A stretch of 46,640 bases of DNA from positions 1 through 46,640 of the IMG/VR virus record IMGVR_UViG_3300027976_000060, one strand, 5' to 3'. A model generated the notes under the pieces. It ran no database searches. It saw only the letters and a program-made list of their open reading frames with translations, and was not told the origin of the DNA. Made by a program: the position numbers and the translations under genes. The DNA comes from a virus. How positions within the stretch are numbered: position 1 is the stretch's first letter; the number at the start of each line of letters is the position of its first letter. Positions 39,426 through 46,640 of this stretch are shown in pieces.

Positions 39426-40032
39426 TTTGCTTCTCCTTGCAATTATCGTTATGCCACCTGCGTAAATTAGATTTACCGCCAACTATTTTACCGCAACAGG
39501 CGCAAACAAATGTAGGTTTTGATATTCCTACTTGCGACAAAGATTTAAGCCTTTTTGATTCTTCGGTTTGTGTTTTTCCAAAGTTAGGATTTAGTCTTCC
39601 ACGCTTGACCACTGATTGTTTTAACTTAGTTTCCTCGGTGTGTCGTTTATTTAACCAATGCATTTTAGTTTTCTTTACACCTTTGAGTAGTGCTGACATA
39701 TTCTCAGCATGTGCTATTCTTGTGTTTTCATAGCGTAACGATGTAGGAGTATGTCGTTCTTGCTGAGAGGGATTTTTAACGTTACATAATAACCATAAGG
39801 CAAAAGTCATTTTTTTCTTGTGTTCACCTTGTAACATCTTAGTAAGTAATAAATGACATATAAAGTGTTCTCTTGCTGTAAGCTCAACAATATTTTCTGC
39901 CGAATTACTGCCGTGTAGACTTTGCGGAATAATATGGTGACGTTCTTTATACGAATCAATACGCCGCAATTTAGCCCTATTAATAATGTTGTAATAAGTT
40001 TTGGTATATTTGTTTTCTAAAAATAAAGTCAT
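39418..40032 (-). CDS. HNH homing endonuclease with NUMOD3-type module
   Basis: 204 residues. The HNH core is ERHHIIPQSLHGSNSAENIV followed by ELTAREHFICHLLL, a frequent form in phage homing endonucleases. A NUMOD3-like repeat GRLNPNFGKTQTEESKRLKS lies in the middle, and a CACCGK...HNDNC zinc-like end closes the protein. It lies between gp4 and gp16, two packaging/head genes normally adjacent or close, and its 3' end overlaps gp16. A GGTAAATA box four bases before the ATG serves as its own late promoter; the direct repeat TACGGTA around it leaves almost no leader. Confidence 0.9.
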   Translation of the reverse strand: MTLFLENKYTKTYYNIINRAKLRRIDSYKERHHIIPQSLHGSNSAENIVELTAREHFICHLLLTKMLQGEHKKKMTFALWLLCNVKNPSQQERHTPTSLRYENTRIAHAENMSALLKGVKKTKMHWLNKRHTEETKLKQSVVKRGRLNPNFGKTQTEESKRLKSLSQVGISKPTFVCACCGKIVGGKSNLRRWHNDNCKEKQNY

Positions 40033-40036
40033 ACCG

Positions 40037-40044
40037 TATTTACC
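40037..40044 (-). promoter_or_regulatory. Late-type promoter box GGTAAATA before the HNH gene
   Basis: Minus-strand octamer within direct repeats of TACGGTA, four bases before the ATG at 40032. The same octamer serves the sugar operon at 13207. Confidence 0.5.
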
Positions 40045-40065
40045 GTACCAACGGTGTAGTATAGC

Positions 40066-40497
40066 TTATTTCCCGCCTTGATGGAACATGTCATCTTCTG
40101 TGATGACTCTAAACTTCAATCCGTTGCGCTTGCACCACTTGGTGGCCTGGTCCCATTTGGCGTAGTTGACTGCCACAACCATACGGTCTTTGTTGCTCAT
40201 CTTGCTTTCAATGATGCTTTGTTTTTTAGGTTTTATTTCAATTAGTTCAGCAATTAACGTGTTGTTTCGTGTTTTATAAGTTACCAAGAAATCAGGAACA
40301 TAGATGCTTTGTTTTCCTGTGACAGGATTGCGATAAGGTATTTTTATTGATTCACTGGCCCATTGCATTACATTATCGTTGTTGTCAAGGAATCGCATAA
40401 ATGCCAACTCCCATCCTGATCTGTAACGCGGAACACCGTGTCCTACATACTTGGAGGCATTCTTAACTGTGTACGGGCCTTGCGCAAACTTGCTCAT
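40066..40497 (-). CDS. 4: Head completion nuclease, gp4-like
   Basis: 143 residues (T4 gp4 150). Nearly every conserved stretch of T4 gp4 is present: KFAQGPYTVKNASKYVGHG, YRSGWELAFMRFLDNND, WASESIKIPYRNPVTGKQ, IYVPDFLVTY and ELIEIKPKKQ, with FRVITEDDMFH at the end. The fold is of the TnsA-like nuclease kind, and the PDF...EIK residues form a PD-(D/E)XK site. It trims DNA and completes filled heads before tail joining. It overlaps the upstream virion protein gene by four bases. Confidence 0.93.
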   Translation of the reverse strand: MSKFAQGPYTVKNASKYVGHGVPRYRSGWELAFMRFLDNNDNVMQWASESIKIPYRNPVTGKQSIYVPDFLVTYKTRNNTLIAELIEIKPKKQSIIESKMSNKDRMVVAVNYAKWDQATKWCKRNGLKFRVITEDDMFHQGGK

Positions 40498-40856
40498 GCT
40501 CTAACATTGCGTGCCGCATAGTAGTTTGGTTGCACAGGTTGTGACACACCCAGCAATGTACTATTGCTACGCAAGTTGTTGAGATAGTAAGCAATAGTTA
40601 TATCTAGTTCTGCAGGCCCAGTTGCTGTTTGTATTTGTTGCAGCAAAGTCATTGCAGATATGCCTTGTTGATTTGCAACTCTGAATATAGCAGTTGTGAA
40701 ATTTTTAGCTGCTTCTTTTGTAGTGTAGATTGATTCAAAGTATGTTGATACTGCATCCCATTCGTTAACAGGAACAACAGATTCAAATCCGTAAAAATCA
40801 TCAAACACACGAACTGTAAGGTCTAAATTGTAATTGGGATCGTTAATGGTGCTCAT
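40494..40856 (-). CDS. Conserved T4-like virion protein
   Basis: 120 residues. The pattern LTVRVFDDFYGFESVVPVNEW, a KNFTTAIFRVANQQGIS segment and DITIAYYLNNLRSNSTLLGV is conserved in T4-like phages of aquatic hosts in the same position between tail tube/initiator and gp4. It probably belongs to the neck, tail terminator or baseplate. No enzymatic motif is present. It starts six bases after the gp54-like stop and ends in an ATGA overlap with gp4. Confidence 0.68.
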   Translation of the reverse strand: MSTINDPNYNLDLTVRVFDDFYGFESVVPVNEWDAVSTYFESIYTTKEAAKNFTTAIFRVANQQGISAMTLLQQIQTATGPAELDITIAYYLNNLRSNSTLLGVSQPVQPNYYAARNVRA

Positions 40857-40861
40857 TTGTT

Positions 40862-41992
40862 TTATATTTTTGGTGCTTTAGGAAAAAATAATCCGTTGAC
40901 AGAATTGGCAGCGTTTCGCATACCACCCGGCAACCCGTTGCGTAATATATCTTGTTGAGTTGTCTTGGAATCATTTCTTATAAGATCACCAATGGAATTA
41001 TTTTTTAGTACACCCTTGACATTAAGAGCTTTTTGTACACCGCCCAGCACATTGGTAAGGCTGCCTCGACCAGATGCCAATGCTTGTATATCATCCATGA
41101 TGCCAACGCCGGCATCAAGTAATCCACCTTGACCCAACACTGTGGCCTGACTTCCTTCGCGGGCCAATGAACTTCTTATTTGGTCGTAATGAGCAGGATC
41201 ACCAAATCCAACCACATTGGTATCGGGTCGGCTTGCGCCAATTGCGCCAGAATAATACTTTACAGTTTCGTATCGTAGTGTAACAGTATGTGTCATTGTG
41301 CCAGTGCCCTGGGCATAATCATATGTATCGTGGCGCCAGTCTGTGATCATTGGATTTACCAGCACATATGCAGCAAACTTGTGTTGGTTCAAACCGTAAA
41401 TTTTAATATCTTTGAAGAACGCAGGTTTTCCATTTGCACTAAATGTACCGTCGCTATAAGCTTCGCCTGCAAAACCCCAATCGTTTACAAAACGGTCATT
41501 GTTGTAAGTGTCGCTGCTGTTGTAACTAAAACCTGTTGGTGTTGTTTGCAAATCCCCACTGGTACCATTGGTATTGGGAACGCCTTCGTACTTGTTGACA
41601 GAGTCTTTGTAGTAGTAACTAAAATAACTATACCATAGATTACGAATCAAATCGCCGCCGTCGTCGTTGAACGTTATTTGTACAGGTTGGTATTCTATTT
41701 TACTCTGTACCAGTCGTTTACGATTGTATTGATTCAGTGTTTCGACACTGATTTGATAACTGGGAAGATCAACTGTTTTAACTGACAGGCCAATGCTGGC
41801 AACATCGCCGTTGCCGAGCATTTGTTGAATGCCTGGAATTTCTGGATTTAAATTAAAATATGTATGGAAAAGGAACTTGAGCCTAGGAGCAAGTTCGTAT
41901 CCGTTCGTGCGAAAAGTTTTACTGGCGTGAGTGTAATCTCTTAACCCATTATCACCAGTAAAACCTTTAAGGAAGTCTTGTCCAAAACTCAT
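40862..41992 (-). CDS. 54: Baseplate tail-tube initiator, gp54-like
   Basis: 376 residues (T4 gp54 320). The start SFGQDFLKGFTGDNGLRDY, YELAPRLKFLFHTYFNLNP, IGLSVKTVDLPSYQISVETL and NQYNRKRLVQSKIEYQPVQI, then FNDDGGDLIRNLWYSYFSYY, follow the gp54 of T4-like cyanophages and relatives. It sits on the baseplate and nucleates tube polymerisation with gp48. It immediately follows gp19, and TAATG couples the two. The C-terminal 100 residues are rich in Gly, Leu and Asn. It could also be a large tail-tube relative of gp48; gp54 is preferred by the N-terminal match. Confidence 0.72.
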   Translation of the reverse strand: MSFGQDFLKGFTGDNGLRDYTHASKTFRTNGYELAPRLKFLFHTYFNLNPEIPGIQQMLGNGDVASIGLSVKTVDLPSYQISVETLNQYNRKRLVQSKIEYQPVQITFNDDGGDLIRNLWYSYFSYYYKDSVNKYEGVPNTNGTSGDLQTTPTGFSYNSSDTYNNDRFVNDWGFAGEAYSDGTFSANGKPAFFKDIKIYGLNQHKFAAYVLVNPMITDWRHDTYDYAQGTGTMTHTVTLRYETVKYYSGAIGASRPDTNVVGFGDPAHYDQIRSSLAREGSQATVLGQGGLLDAGVGIMDDIQALASGRGSLTNVLGGVQKALNVKGVLKNNSIGDLIRNDSKTTQQDILRNGLPGGMRNAANSVNGLFFPKAPKI

Positions 41993-42636
41993 TAGAGTCC
42001 TGTGGTTACGCCGGTAGCAACGTCTCCTGCTCTACCGACCAATGTACCTGCTGAGCCAACACCGCCGCCTACAATTTGGTTAGCATTGTCATAGGTGATA
42101 GACAAAGCAATAGTCATTGCTTCACTTGACCCATAATTGGCATCACCGTAATCTACTGATTTCAAATAGCAACCATACAATTCCCATGATTCGAGAACAA
42201 TTGGTTCCACAGCACCGTTGCCACCGTCTAGCACTTCAAACTTGGTAATAAACTTATAGTCAATACCGGCACTGGCGCTGGCCATTTCCATAAAGTCCAA
42301 TTGTTTCTGTAGTTGTTCGCCAACTAGTTTTTGTACATTTGCACCAGCATCGTCACGCAAGTTACAAGTGACATCGGCCCATGTATGCTTGCCGGCCATT
42401 TTGATTGTTGAGTTGTAAATTGGAATATCAATTTGTGCAAAGTCAACTGAAGGACGTTTAAAGTCAATCACTTGCTTGGTTAATTCTGTTACAGGTGCGG
42501 CATTGTTAGCGGCTCCAAAGTTTTCAAATAACACTCTAAAGCGATATTTGAGTTTGGGCATTAATACGCCCTGTGTTGAAGCACTTTGGTCACTGGCCAA
42601 AGGAACTGTCATTCTACTTAGTGATGATACGGCCAT
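41992..42636 (-). CDS. 19: Tail tube protein, gp19
   Basis: 214 residues (T4 gp19 163). KLKYRFRVLFENFG, VIDFKRPSVDFAQIDIPIYN, WADVTCNLRDDAG and WELYGCYLKSVDYGDANYGS are the usual blocks of myovirus tail tubes. It polymerises into the inner tube around which the sheath contracts. A longer C-terminus (VGGGVGSAGTLVGRAGD) is seen than in T4. AGGAG precedes the ATG, and a late box CATAAATA lies about 23 bases upstream. The tail sheath gene is its neighbour upstream, as in T4, separated here by a terminator. Confidence 0.92.
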   Translation of the reverse strand: MAVSSLSRMTVPLASDQSASTQGVLMPKLKYRFRVLFENFGAANNAAPVTELTKQVIDFKRPSVDFAQIDIPIYNSTIKMAGKHTWADVTCNLRDDAGANVQKLVGEQLQKQLDFMEMASASAGIDYKFITKFEVLDGGNGAVEPIVLESWELYGCYLKSVDYGDANYGSSEAMTIALSITYDNANQIVGGGVGSAGTLVGRAGDVATGVTTGL

Positions 42637-42658
42637 TTGTTGTTCTCCTATATACTGT

Positions 42659-42666
42659 TATTTATG
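42659..42666 (-). promoter_or_regulatory. Late-type promoter box CATAAATA for gp19
   Basis: Minus-strand octamer between the sheath terminator and gp19. A leader with AGGAG follows, so this is a conventional late promoter. Confidence 0.6.
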
Positions 42667-42682
42667 GTAGTTGAGTCTGGTT

Positions 42683-42712
42683 AAAAAAAGGAGTGTTGCC
42701 ACTCCTTTTTTA
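42683..42712 (-). terminator. Rho-independent terminator after the tail sheath gene
   Basis: On the minus strand GGAGTG and CACTCC enclose a GCAA (GNRA) tetraloop. A-run and T-run flanks extend the stem, and seven T follow. It starts right at the sheath stop codon. Confidence 0.93.
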
Positions 42713-45700
42713 TTACCCGGCTGCAATCTCTCCTGTATTCTTGATACGGACTGGGATGTAGATAAACTCAACAGCCTTGACTGGCTCAATAGCAATATCA
42801 ACATACAATTCATTGCGATCAATACGAGCTGGTGTGTTGTTTGTCAAGTCACAAACAACCAAATAGTCATACAATGCACGTTTAGCAACCAAGTCAATCA
42901 TCAAACCGTCAATGGCGTTCTTAAGCTGATTGCGAGTGATCTGATCGTTTGGTTCAAACAAGTATTGCTTACCAATTACATCTAAGCGACCACGCACAAA
43001 CGCAACCAATCTTGCTACGTTTATACGATCTAATGCACTTGCTGAAGTTGTGCTTGTCTTGTTACCAAAGTTGGTAATACCAACTCCCGGAATGAACGTA
43101 ATTGGGTTGATTGAGTTTTCATACAACACATCACGCAGACCTTGTCGCACACCCAGTGATTCAAATTCGCCTGTGGTTGCGTTGATATAACCAATTTGTA
43201 AAGCATTGTCAACAACACCGCGACGTGTTCCTGCTGGTGCGAACCAAGGAAACGATACTTCGTCACTGCGGATAATTGTTCTAATCATCATATGACTTGG
43301 AGCTGTTACTACAGAACTACCACTCAAATCAGTTGTTTGGCAACTTGGATAGAATACACCCATGTAAGTGTCGGCAGCAATTAAACCGTCAGCAGTGTCT
43401 AATCCTAATCCATTGTTGTTGCTGGCCCATGTCAATATATCCTGTGGGTTCAAGCGCAACGGTGTATCACCAATTACAAATGCTGTGTTGTTGCGCTCAT
43501 TGTTGAGTGCAATCATGTTTGGCGTTAGTTCGGGATATGCAGGTGCTGCTAGCAAGTTGAACTGACGCTGTTCTTCACGGATATCAGTGTTGGTGTCAAT
43601 ACCGGACTTCATGGCTGCAACAATCAATGCACGCTGTGCCTGGCGACCCATGTATGGAGCACCAGTAGATTTTAGTCCACCTGTTGTTACCCAAGCATTT
43701 GATACAGCTGGTAATGTATCATCTGGGAATGTGTCAGAGTTGAAGTAATTTACTTGGAAACTCTTGACGTTAAATCCAGAACGGCGTGTGTTAAACAACA
43801 ACATGCCTTGCGGATACAATGTTGGCAGTGGAGCATCCAAGTCCAAATAATCACTGGTCAATAAACTAGTGATTGTAGGCAATGCGCCGGTGATTGGGTC
43901 AGTGGTGCCATTGGTTGCCCACCTGGCATCAGCAAACAATGCACCATTTGATGTGGTTTGGTCAGTGTTGTTGATAACTACCCATTGGTCAACTCCGCTT
44001 GCGCTTTCCCAACGACTCAGCACTGGATAATTTTCTAAGTCACTTGTGTCAATCCACAAATCACCATACACCAATGGAGACTCAGATACGTCAGTTTGTG
44101 TAGTTGGTGCAGTAGCACTGATAATAGGACCGGTAGCGTTGGTGTTGCTCAAATCGTAACCACGAACATCGTTTGTCACGTTCTGATAACCTTGCCATGT
44201 TCCGTTGTCCTGAATCATGATGTCAACTTGATCAGCAGCACTGTAGTACCATAATGTACCGTCTAATGGATCTTGGTCCGGTGCATCATTGCTCGCAGTA
44301 TATGTAAATGTTGGAGTAGAAACCCAGTTACTTAATGCTAGCCCCGTTGCAACACCGTCTCCATACAATTGATGAACGCCTCGAACACTGGTATTAAATC
44401 CGGCTGCGGTAACAGGTGTTCCAATTACGTTGAACAATCCTATATTGCCGCCTGCAGAATGTGTAAGCACAATTGCGCCTGCGCTATTGGTAGTAGCACT
44501 AACATAAGGAATGTTTGCTGCACTAACTGCGGCAATAAAGTCAGCTGTTGTGGTTCCGAGCAAGGTAGCAGTAGCAGTTGTGTATACGGACGAGCCAGGT
44601 GCTGTGCCAGTTATTGTAAATGTGTTGTTGAGTACAAACGGTCCTGGTGTATCGTCGCTGCCGGTGATTTCTGTTGCACCTGTTGCAAATCGTTCAAAAA
44701 TAGTAATACTGCTTGTGGTATTTTTGAGTGAATCAACAAACCCGTATGTTGATCCAGCAGCAATATTAACACCGCCGCCGCTTGGGTCAAGGCCATAAAG
44801 TGCTTCACCAGTTGACAGATACAACGGGCAGGCCTGTTGTACAAACAATCCCAATGTGGCATTGTATTTTTTAACTGACAATGCAGCACCAGAATTAACT
44901 GATGAAATTTTTTGCCATACACTGCCGGTTGGGTGTGGCTGAGTTTGTGTAGAACCCCATCGTGGAGCATTATAACTTGGTGCTGCCAAATAAGCAGGAG
45001 CATAATATTCACCAATAGCAATGCCCAGTGTTGTCAATGGTGTGCCTGTTCCGGTTGCTATAGAAACAATGCCGCCGTTGCCTGTGCTGCCGTCATTTGT
45101 AGCTGTGGAATCAGCATACATGTACAGTTTGCCGCCAATTGTGGCAGCGTATACGCCAGTAATTGCTGCTGTGTTGATTGCAGTAGCAACACCGTCAACT
45201 GTGTTGTTGGGGTTGACAGGAACTGTAATTATTGTATCGTTAACAGTGAATGTATTTCCTGCTGTCAGCGCTGTTGGAGCTAATGTGCCTGATACTGTGG
45301 GCCATGATGTTTTCCAATCATCGCTGCCGGCCAATACCCAGGTATTGTACAGGTCTGACAATGCTGTTTCGCTTGTTTGTGCAGAAGTTGGGCCACCACG
45401 CTTGTAATAGCCTGGGTTAAATGTACTGGTTGCTGTGATAGCATAGTCACCAATACTGCCGACTGTTTGCAAAGGAACACTGGTGCCACTTTCTAATTGT
45501 GTTGTACTTGTAATTACAATAGGTGCTTTGACTGTAAAGGCACCGGTGGTCTGATTCCATTCAAAAATGCCCCACTGTGAATTGACAGTGTCTAACCAAT
45601 ATGCATTGTTGTTGGGCGAGCCTGTTGGGCGAGTTAATGTGGCTGTCAGTTGTGTTAAGTCAATATCAACACGCTGTACATACACGCGGTTACTTGCACC

Positions 45701-46003
45701 CAGTGCAGAGTAAGCAGCTAGTAAACCATATTCGTTTAATTCGTAACCGTTGATTGGAGTACCAGCGGTTGTTTTATAAAAGAATGGGTTACCGTATGTG
45801 GCAGCCAAATCGCGTTGACTTGTAATCAAATATACTTTGTTAGCGTTTGCTGCCAAAGTGCCTGGTGCCACGCCAGTGCCTGCTGCACTGGCTTTGTTTT
45901 GGGCGGTTGACAACAAAATATACGGTACTGAATTGGTAGCAGCAGGAATGTATTGACTCTCGTCAATGATCGTTACTTCTACACCTGGTGATGTTAATGC
46001 CAT
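42713..46003 (-). CDS. 18: Tail sheath protein, gp18, with large insertions
   Basis: 1096 residues, against 659 in T4. The N-terminal TSPGVEVTIIDESQYIPAAT and the C-terminal domain (INPITFIPGVGITNFGNKT, NQLKNAIDGLMIDLVAKRAL, ARIDRNELYVDIAIEPVKAV) are typical of contractile sheath proteins. Several hundred residues of Thr/Ala/Gly-rich beta sequence are inserted in the middle, with two similar units around LTAGNTFTVNDTIITVPVNP and VLNNTFTITGTAPGSSVY. These probably form extra surface domains on the tail. It has its own late promoter and terminator and so is a single-gene unit. Confidence 0.94.
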   Translation of the reverse strand: MALTSPGVEVTIIDESQYIPAATNSVPYILLSTAQNKASAAGTGVAPGTLAANANKVYLITSQRDLAATYGNPFFYKTTAGTPINGYELNEYGLLAAYSALGASNRVYVQRVDIDLTQLTATLTRPTGSPNNNAYWLDTVNSQWGIFEWNQTTGAFTVKAPIVITSTTQLESGTSVPLQTVGSIGDYAITATSTFNPGYYKRGGPTSAQTSETALSDLYNTWVLAGSDDWKTSWPTVSGTLAPTALTAGNTFTVNDTIITVPVNPNNTVDGVATAINTAAITGVYAATIGGKLYMYADSTATNDGSTGNGGIVSIATGTGTPLTTLGIAIGEYYAPAYLAAPSYNAPRWGSTQTQPHPTGSVWQKISSVNSGAALSVKKYNATLGLFVQQACPLYLSTGEALYGLDPSGGGVNIAAGSTYGFVDSLKNTTSSITIFERFATGATEITGSDDTPGPFVLNNTFTITGTAPGSSVYTTATATLLGTTTADFIAAVSAANIPYVSATTNSAGAIVLTHSAGGNIGLFNVIGTPVTAAGFNTSVRGVHQLYGDGVATGLALSNWVSTPTFTYTASNDAPDQDPLDGTLWYYSAADQVDIMIQDNGTWQGYQNVTNDVRGYDLSNTNATGPIISATAPTTQTDVSESPLVYGDLWIDTSDLENYPVLSRWESASGVDQWVVINNTDQTTSNGALFADARWATNGTTDPITGALPTITSLLTSDYLDLDAPLPTLYPQGMLLFNTRRSGFNVKSFQVNYFNSDTFPDDTLPAVSNAWVTTGGLKSTGAPYMGRQAQRALIVAAMKSGIDTNTDIREEQRQFNLLAAPAYPELTPNMIALNNERNNTAFVIGDTPLRLNPQDILTWASNNNGLGLDTADGLIAADTYMGVFYPSCQTTDLSGSSVVTAPSHMMIRTIIRSDEVSFPWFAPAGTRRGVVDNALQIGYINATTGEFESLGVRQGLRDVLYENSINPITFIPGVGITNFGNKTSTTSASALDRINVARLVAFVRGRLDVIGKQYLFEPNDQITRNQLKNAIDGLMIDLVAKRALYDYLVVCDLTNNTPARIDRNELYVDIAIEPVKAVEFIYIPVRIKNTGEIAAG

Positions 46004-46028
46004 GGTCTGGTCCTTTTCCTAGTTGTAA

Positions 46029-46036
46029 TATTTAGC
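46029..46036 (-). promoter_or_regulatory. Late-type promoter box GCTAAATA for gp18
   Basis: Minus-strand octamer 25 bases before the sheath ATG. The leader carries AGGAAAAGGA. It matches the box before the 4098 gene. Confidence 0.58.
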
Positions 46037-46086
46037 GCCTAATCAGAAAAACCGTTGTTATGCTTCCCTTTGGCAAAGGTTTTTGT

Positions 46087-46094
46087 ACTAAATA
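46087..46094 (+). promoter_or_regulatory. Late-type promoter box ACTAAATA (rightward)
   Basis: Plus-strand octamer, four bases (TACC) before the ATG at 46099. It faces away from the sheath promoter, which lies 51 bases to the left. Confidence 0.5.
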
Positions 46095-46098
46095 TACC

Positions 46099-46446
46099 AT
46101 GGAAAGACCAATTTGCACTGCTTGCAATCAACGACCATGTGCTGTAAACTATTACCGTGATGGTATAGCGCATTATAGAACACGATGCGACCCGTGTGTC
46201 AAGAAAAAACGTCGTATAAAGCCGGCAGTGGCTCGGTGGCAAGCAGCAGGCTACAAGAAAAAAGCCACATGTGATAGATGTGGCTTTAAATCAAAGTATG
46301 CGGCTCAGTTGTTGGTGTACCATTTAGATGGCAACTTGCACAATTCAAACATAAACAATTTAAGCACTGTGTGTTTAAACTGCACTGTTGAAATTAAAAA
46401 GTCTGATCTGCCATGGCAACCGGGGGACTTGTTGCCAGACTTGTAA
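46099..46446 (+). CDS. HNH-like zinc-binding protein
   Basis: 115 residues from ATG 46099; the frame upstream lacks support. It has two pairs of CxxC: ICTACNQRPCAVNYY and RCDPCVKKKRR in the first half, CDRCGFKSKYAAQLLVYHLD and TVCLNC in the second. The YHLDGNLHNSNINNLSTVCL stretch fits the HNH form in which His, Asn and a closing CxxC are aligned (HxxxxxxNxxxxNL). This type is common beside tail genes of T4-like phages and may be a homing endonuclease or a nuclease used in packaging. It converges with the kinase-like gene, overlapping by 53 bases. Confidence 0.72.
   Translation: MERPICTACNQRPCAVNYYRDGIAHYRTRCDPCVKKKRRIKPAVARWQAAGYKKKATCDRCGFKSKYAAQLLVYHLDGNLHNSNINNLSTVCLNCTVEIKKSDLPWQPGDLLPDL
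46258..46287 (-). terminator. Terminator for the kinase-like gene, inside the opposite-strand HNH gene
   Basis: Ten-base perfect stem (AAAGCCACAT / ATGTGGCTTT) with a seven-base loop. On the minus strand it is followed by six T. It lies about 110 bases past the stop of the 46394 gene. Confidence 0.8.
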
Positions 46447-46640
46447 CTTGGTCATACAAATCATCAAGTGTACCATTGTTGTCTAACACTGCATCAAATT
46501 TAGTGTTTACCCACGAATATTCACTAGCATGTATGTTGTTCAAATACAAGTTGCGTTTTCCCAGTGACCAGCCTACGTTTCCGTTTTCACCTGCCATATA
46601 ATTTTTAGCATGCTCTAACCAGCTGGGTTCAGAGCCTCGT
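46394..46640 (-). CDS. C-terminal part of a deoxynucleotide monophosphate kinase-like protein (cut by the window edge)
   Basis: The frame is open to the right edge and gives the last 81 residues. Visible blocks are PSWLEHAKNYMAGENGNVGW, LGKRNLYLNNIHASEYSW and FDAVLDNNGTLDDLYDQV. The last one has the shape of the C-terminal NDGTxxDLxxQV motif of P-loop nucleotide kinases such as dephospho-CoA, cytidylate and phage dNMP kinases (T4 gp1). The Walker A part would lie outside the window. If correct, it supplies dNTP precursors for replication. An alternative is another small phage protein with a similar end. Confidence 0.45.
   Translation of the reverse strand, partial: RGSEPSWLEHAKNYMAGENGNVGWSLGKRNLYLNNIHASEYSWVNTKFDAVLDNNGTLDDLYDQVTSLATSPPVAMADQTF

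Noticed and set aside
46062-46085. Hairpin CCTTT-GGC-AAAGG with T-run on the plus strand
   Set aside because: It resembles a terminator, but no plus-strand gene ends before it and the stem is short, so it is not listed as a terminator.
1-46640. CRISPR array or tRNA genes
   Set aside because: No regularly spaced repeats of 25-40 bases and no cloverleaf with a TTCRA-type loop were seen; nearly all sequence is coding.

Overview
This window looks like part of the genome of a tailed phage of the T4 superfamily (myovirus). It carries T4-type replication genes (gp41 helicase at the left edge, gp61 primase, UvsW, UvsX, a UvsY-like protein, gp32, a probable gp62) together with the T4-type packaging and tail genes (gp16, the two-piece gp17, gp4, gp18, gp19, a gp54-like protein). 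There are no photosystem genes, tRNAs, integrase or CRISPR array. The host cannot be named from sequence alone; an aquatic Gram-negative bacterium is a reasonable guess because of the LPS-type sugar genes and the aquatic-phage-type split inteins.

Layout, left to right. 1-12.4 kb: mostly minus-strand replication and recombination genes (helicase, primase, a GIY-YIG endonuclease, one virion-type protein, a miniature DnaE-like protein, a zinc-finger protein, a gp62-like protein, an SGNH hydrolase, UvsW split by an intein around an endonuclease gene, an AAA ATPase). 12.4-24.6 kb: a surface-glycan island on both strands, with sugar transferases, five methyltransferases, a cytidylyltransferase-cupin fusion, a GDP-mannose dehydratase, a pyruvyltransferase-like protein and four diverged copies of one transferase-like family. 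24.6-28.4 kb: UvsY-like, UvsX and gp32. 28.4-46.0 kb: late genes, with a large acidic protein, terminase large subunit as two genes carrying an atypically split intein, SGNH and radical-SAM proteins, a frameshifted nuclease, unknown virion-type proteins, gp16, gp4, gp54-like, tail tube and tail sheath. At the right edge an HNH-like gene runs against a partial kinase-like gene. No gene-free stretch exceeds about 100 bases except 12.16-12.45 kb, which holds a 50-residue gene and two promoters, and 28.35-28.49 kb, which holds a promoter-like box and a terminator.

How the parts work together. Near-consensus sigma-70 promoters (TTGAC/TATAAT) serve the ATPase, small ORF, UvsW and gp62-type operons, so these are probably read early by host RNA polymerase. 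A T4-like late box (NNTAAATA) precedes virion genes, sugar genes and every free-standing homing endonuclease. In about nine cases the box lies only 4-7 bases before the ATG, so the message should be leaderless or nearly so; the same geometry is seen for two sigma-70 promoters.

The most interesting elements are the two trans-splicing split inteins (UvsW at its DEAH-type box, with a NUMOD3/PD-(D/E)XK endonuclease gene in between; TerL with a 33-residue N-intein and a 119-residue C-intein), the 192-residue DnaE-palm-like protein, the leaderless promoter pattern, and three endonuclease insertions, two of which leave the downstream essential gene without an ATG start.
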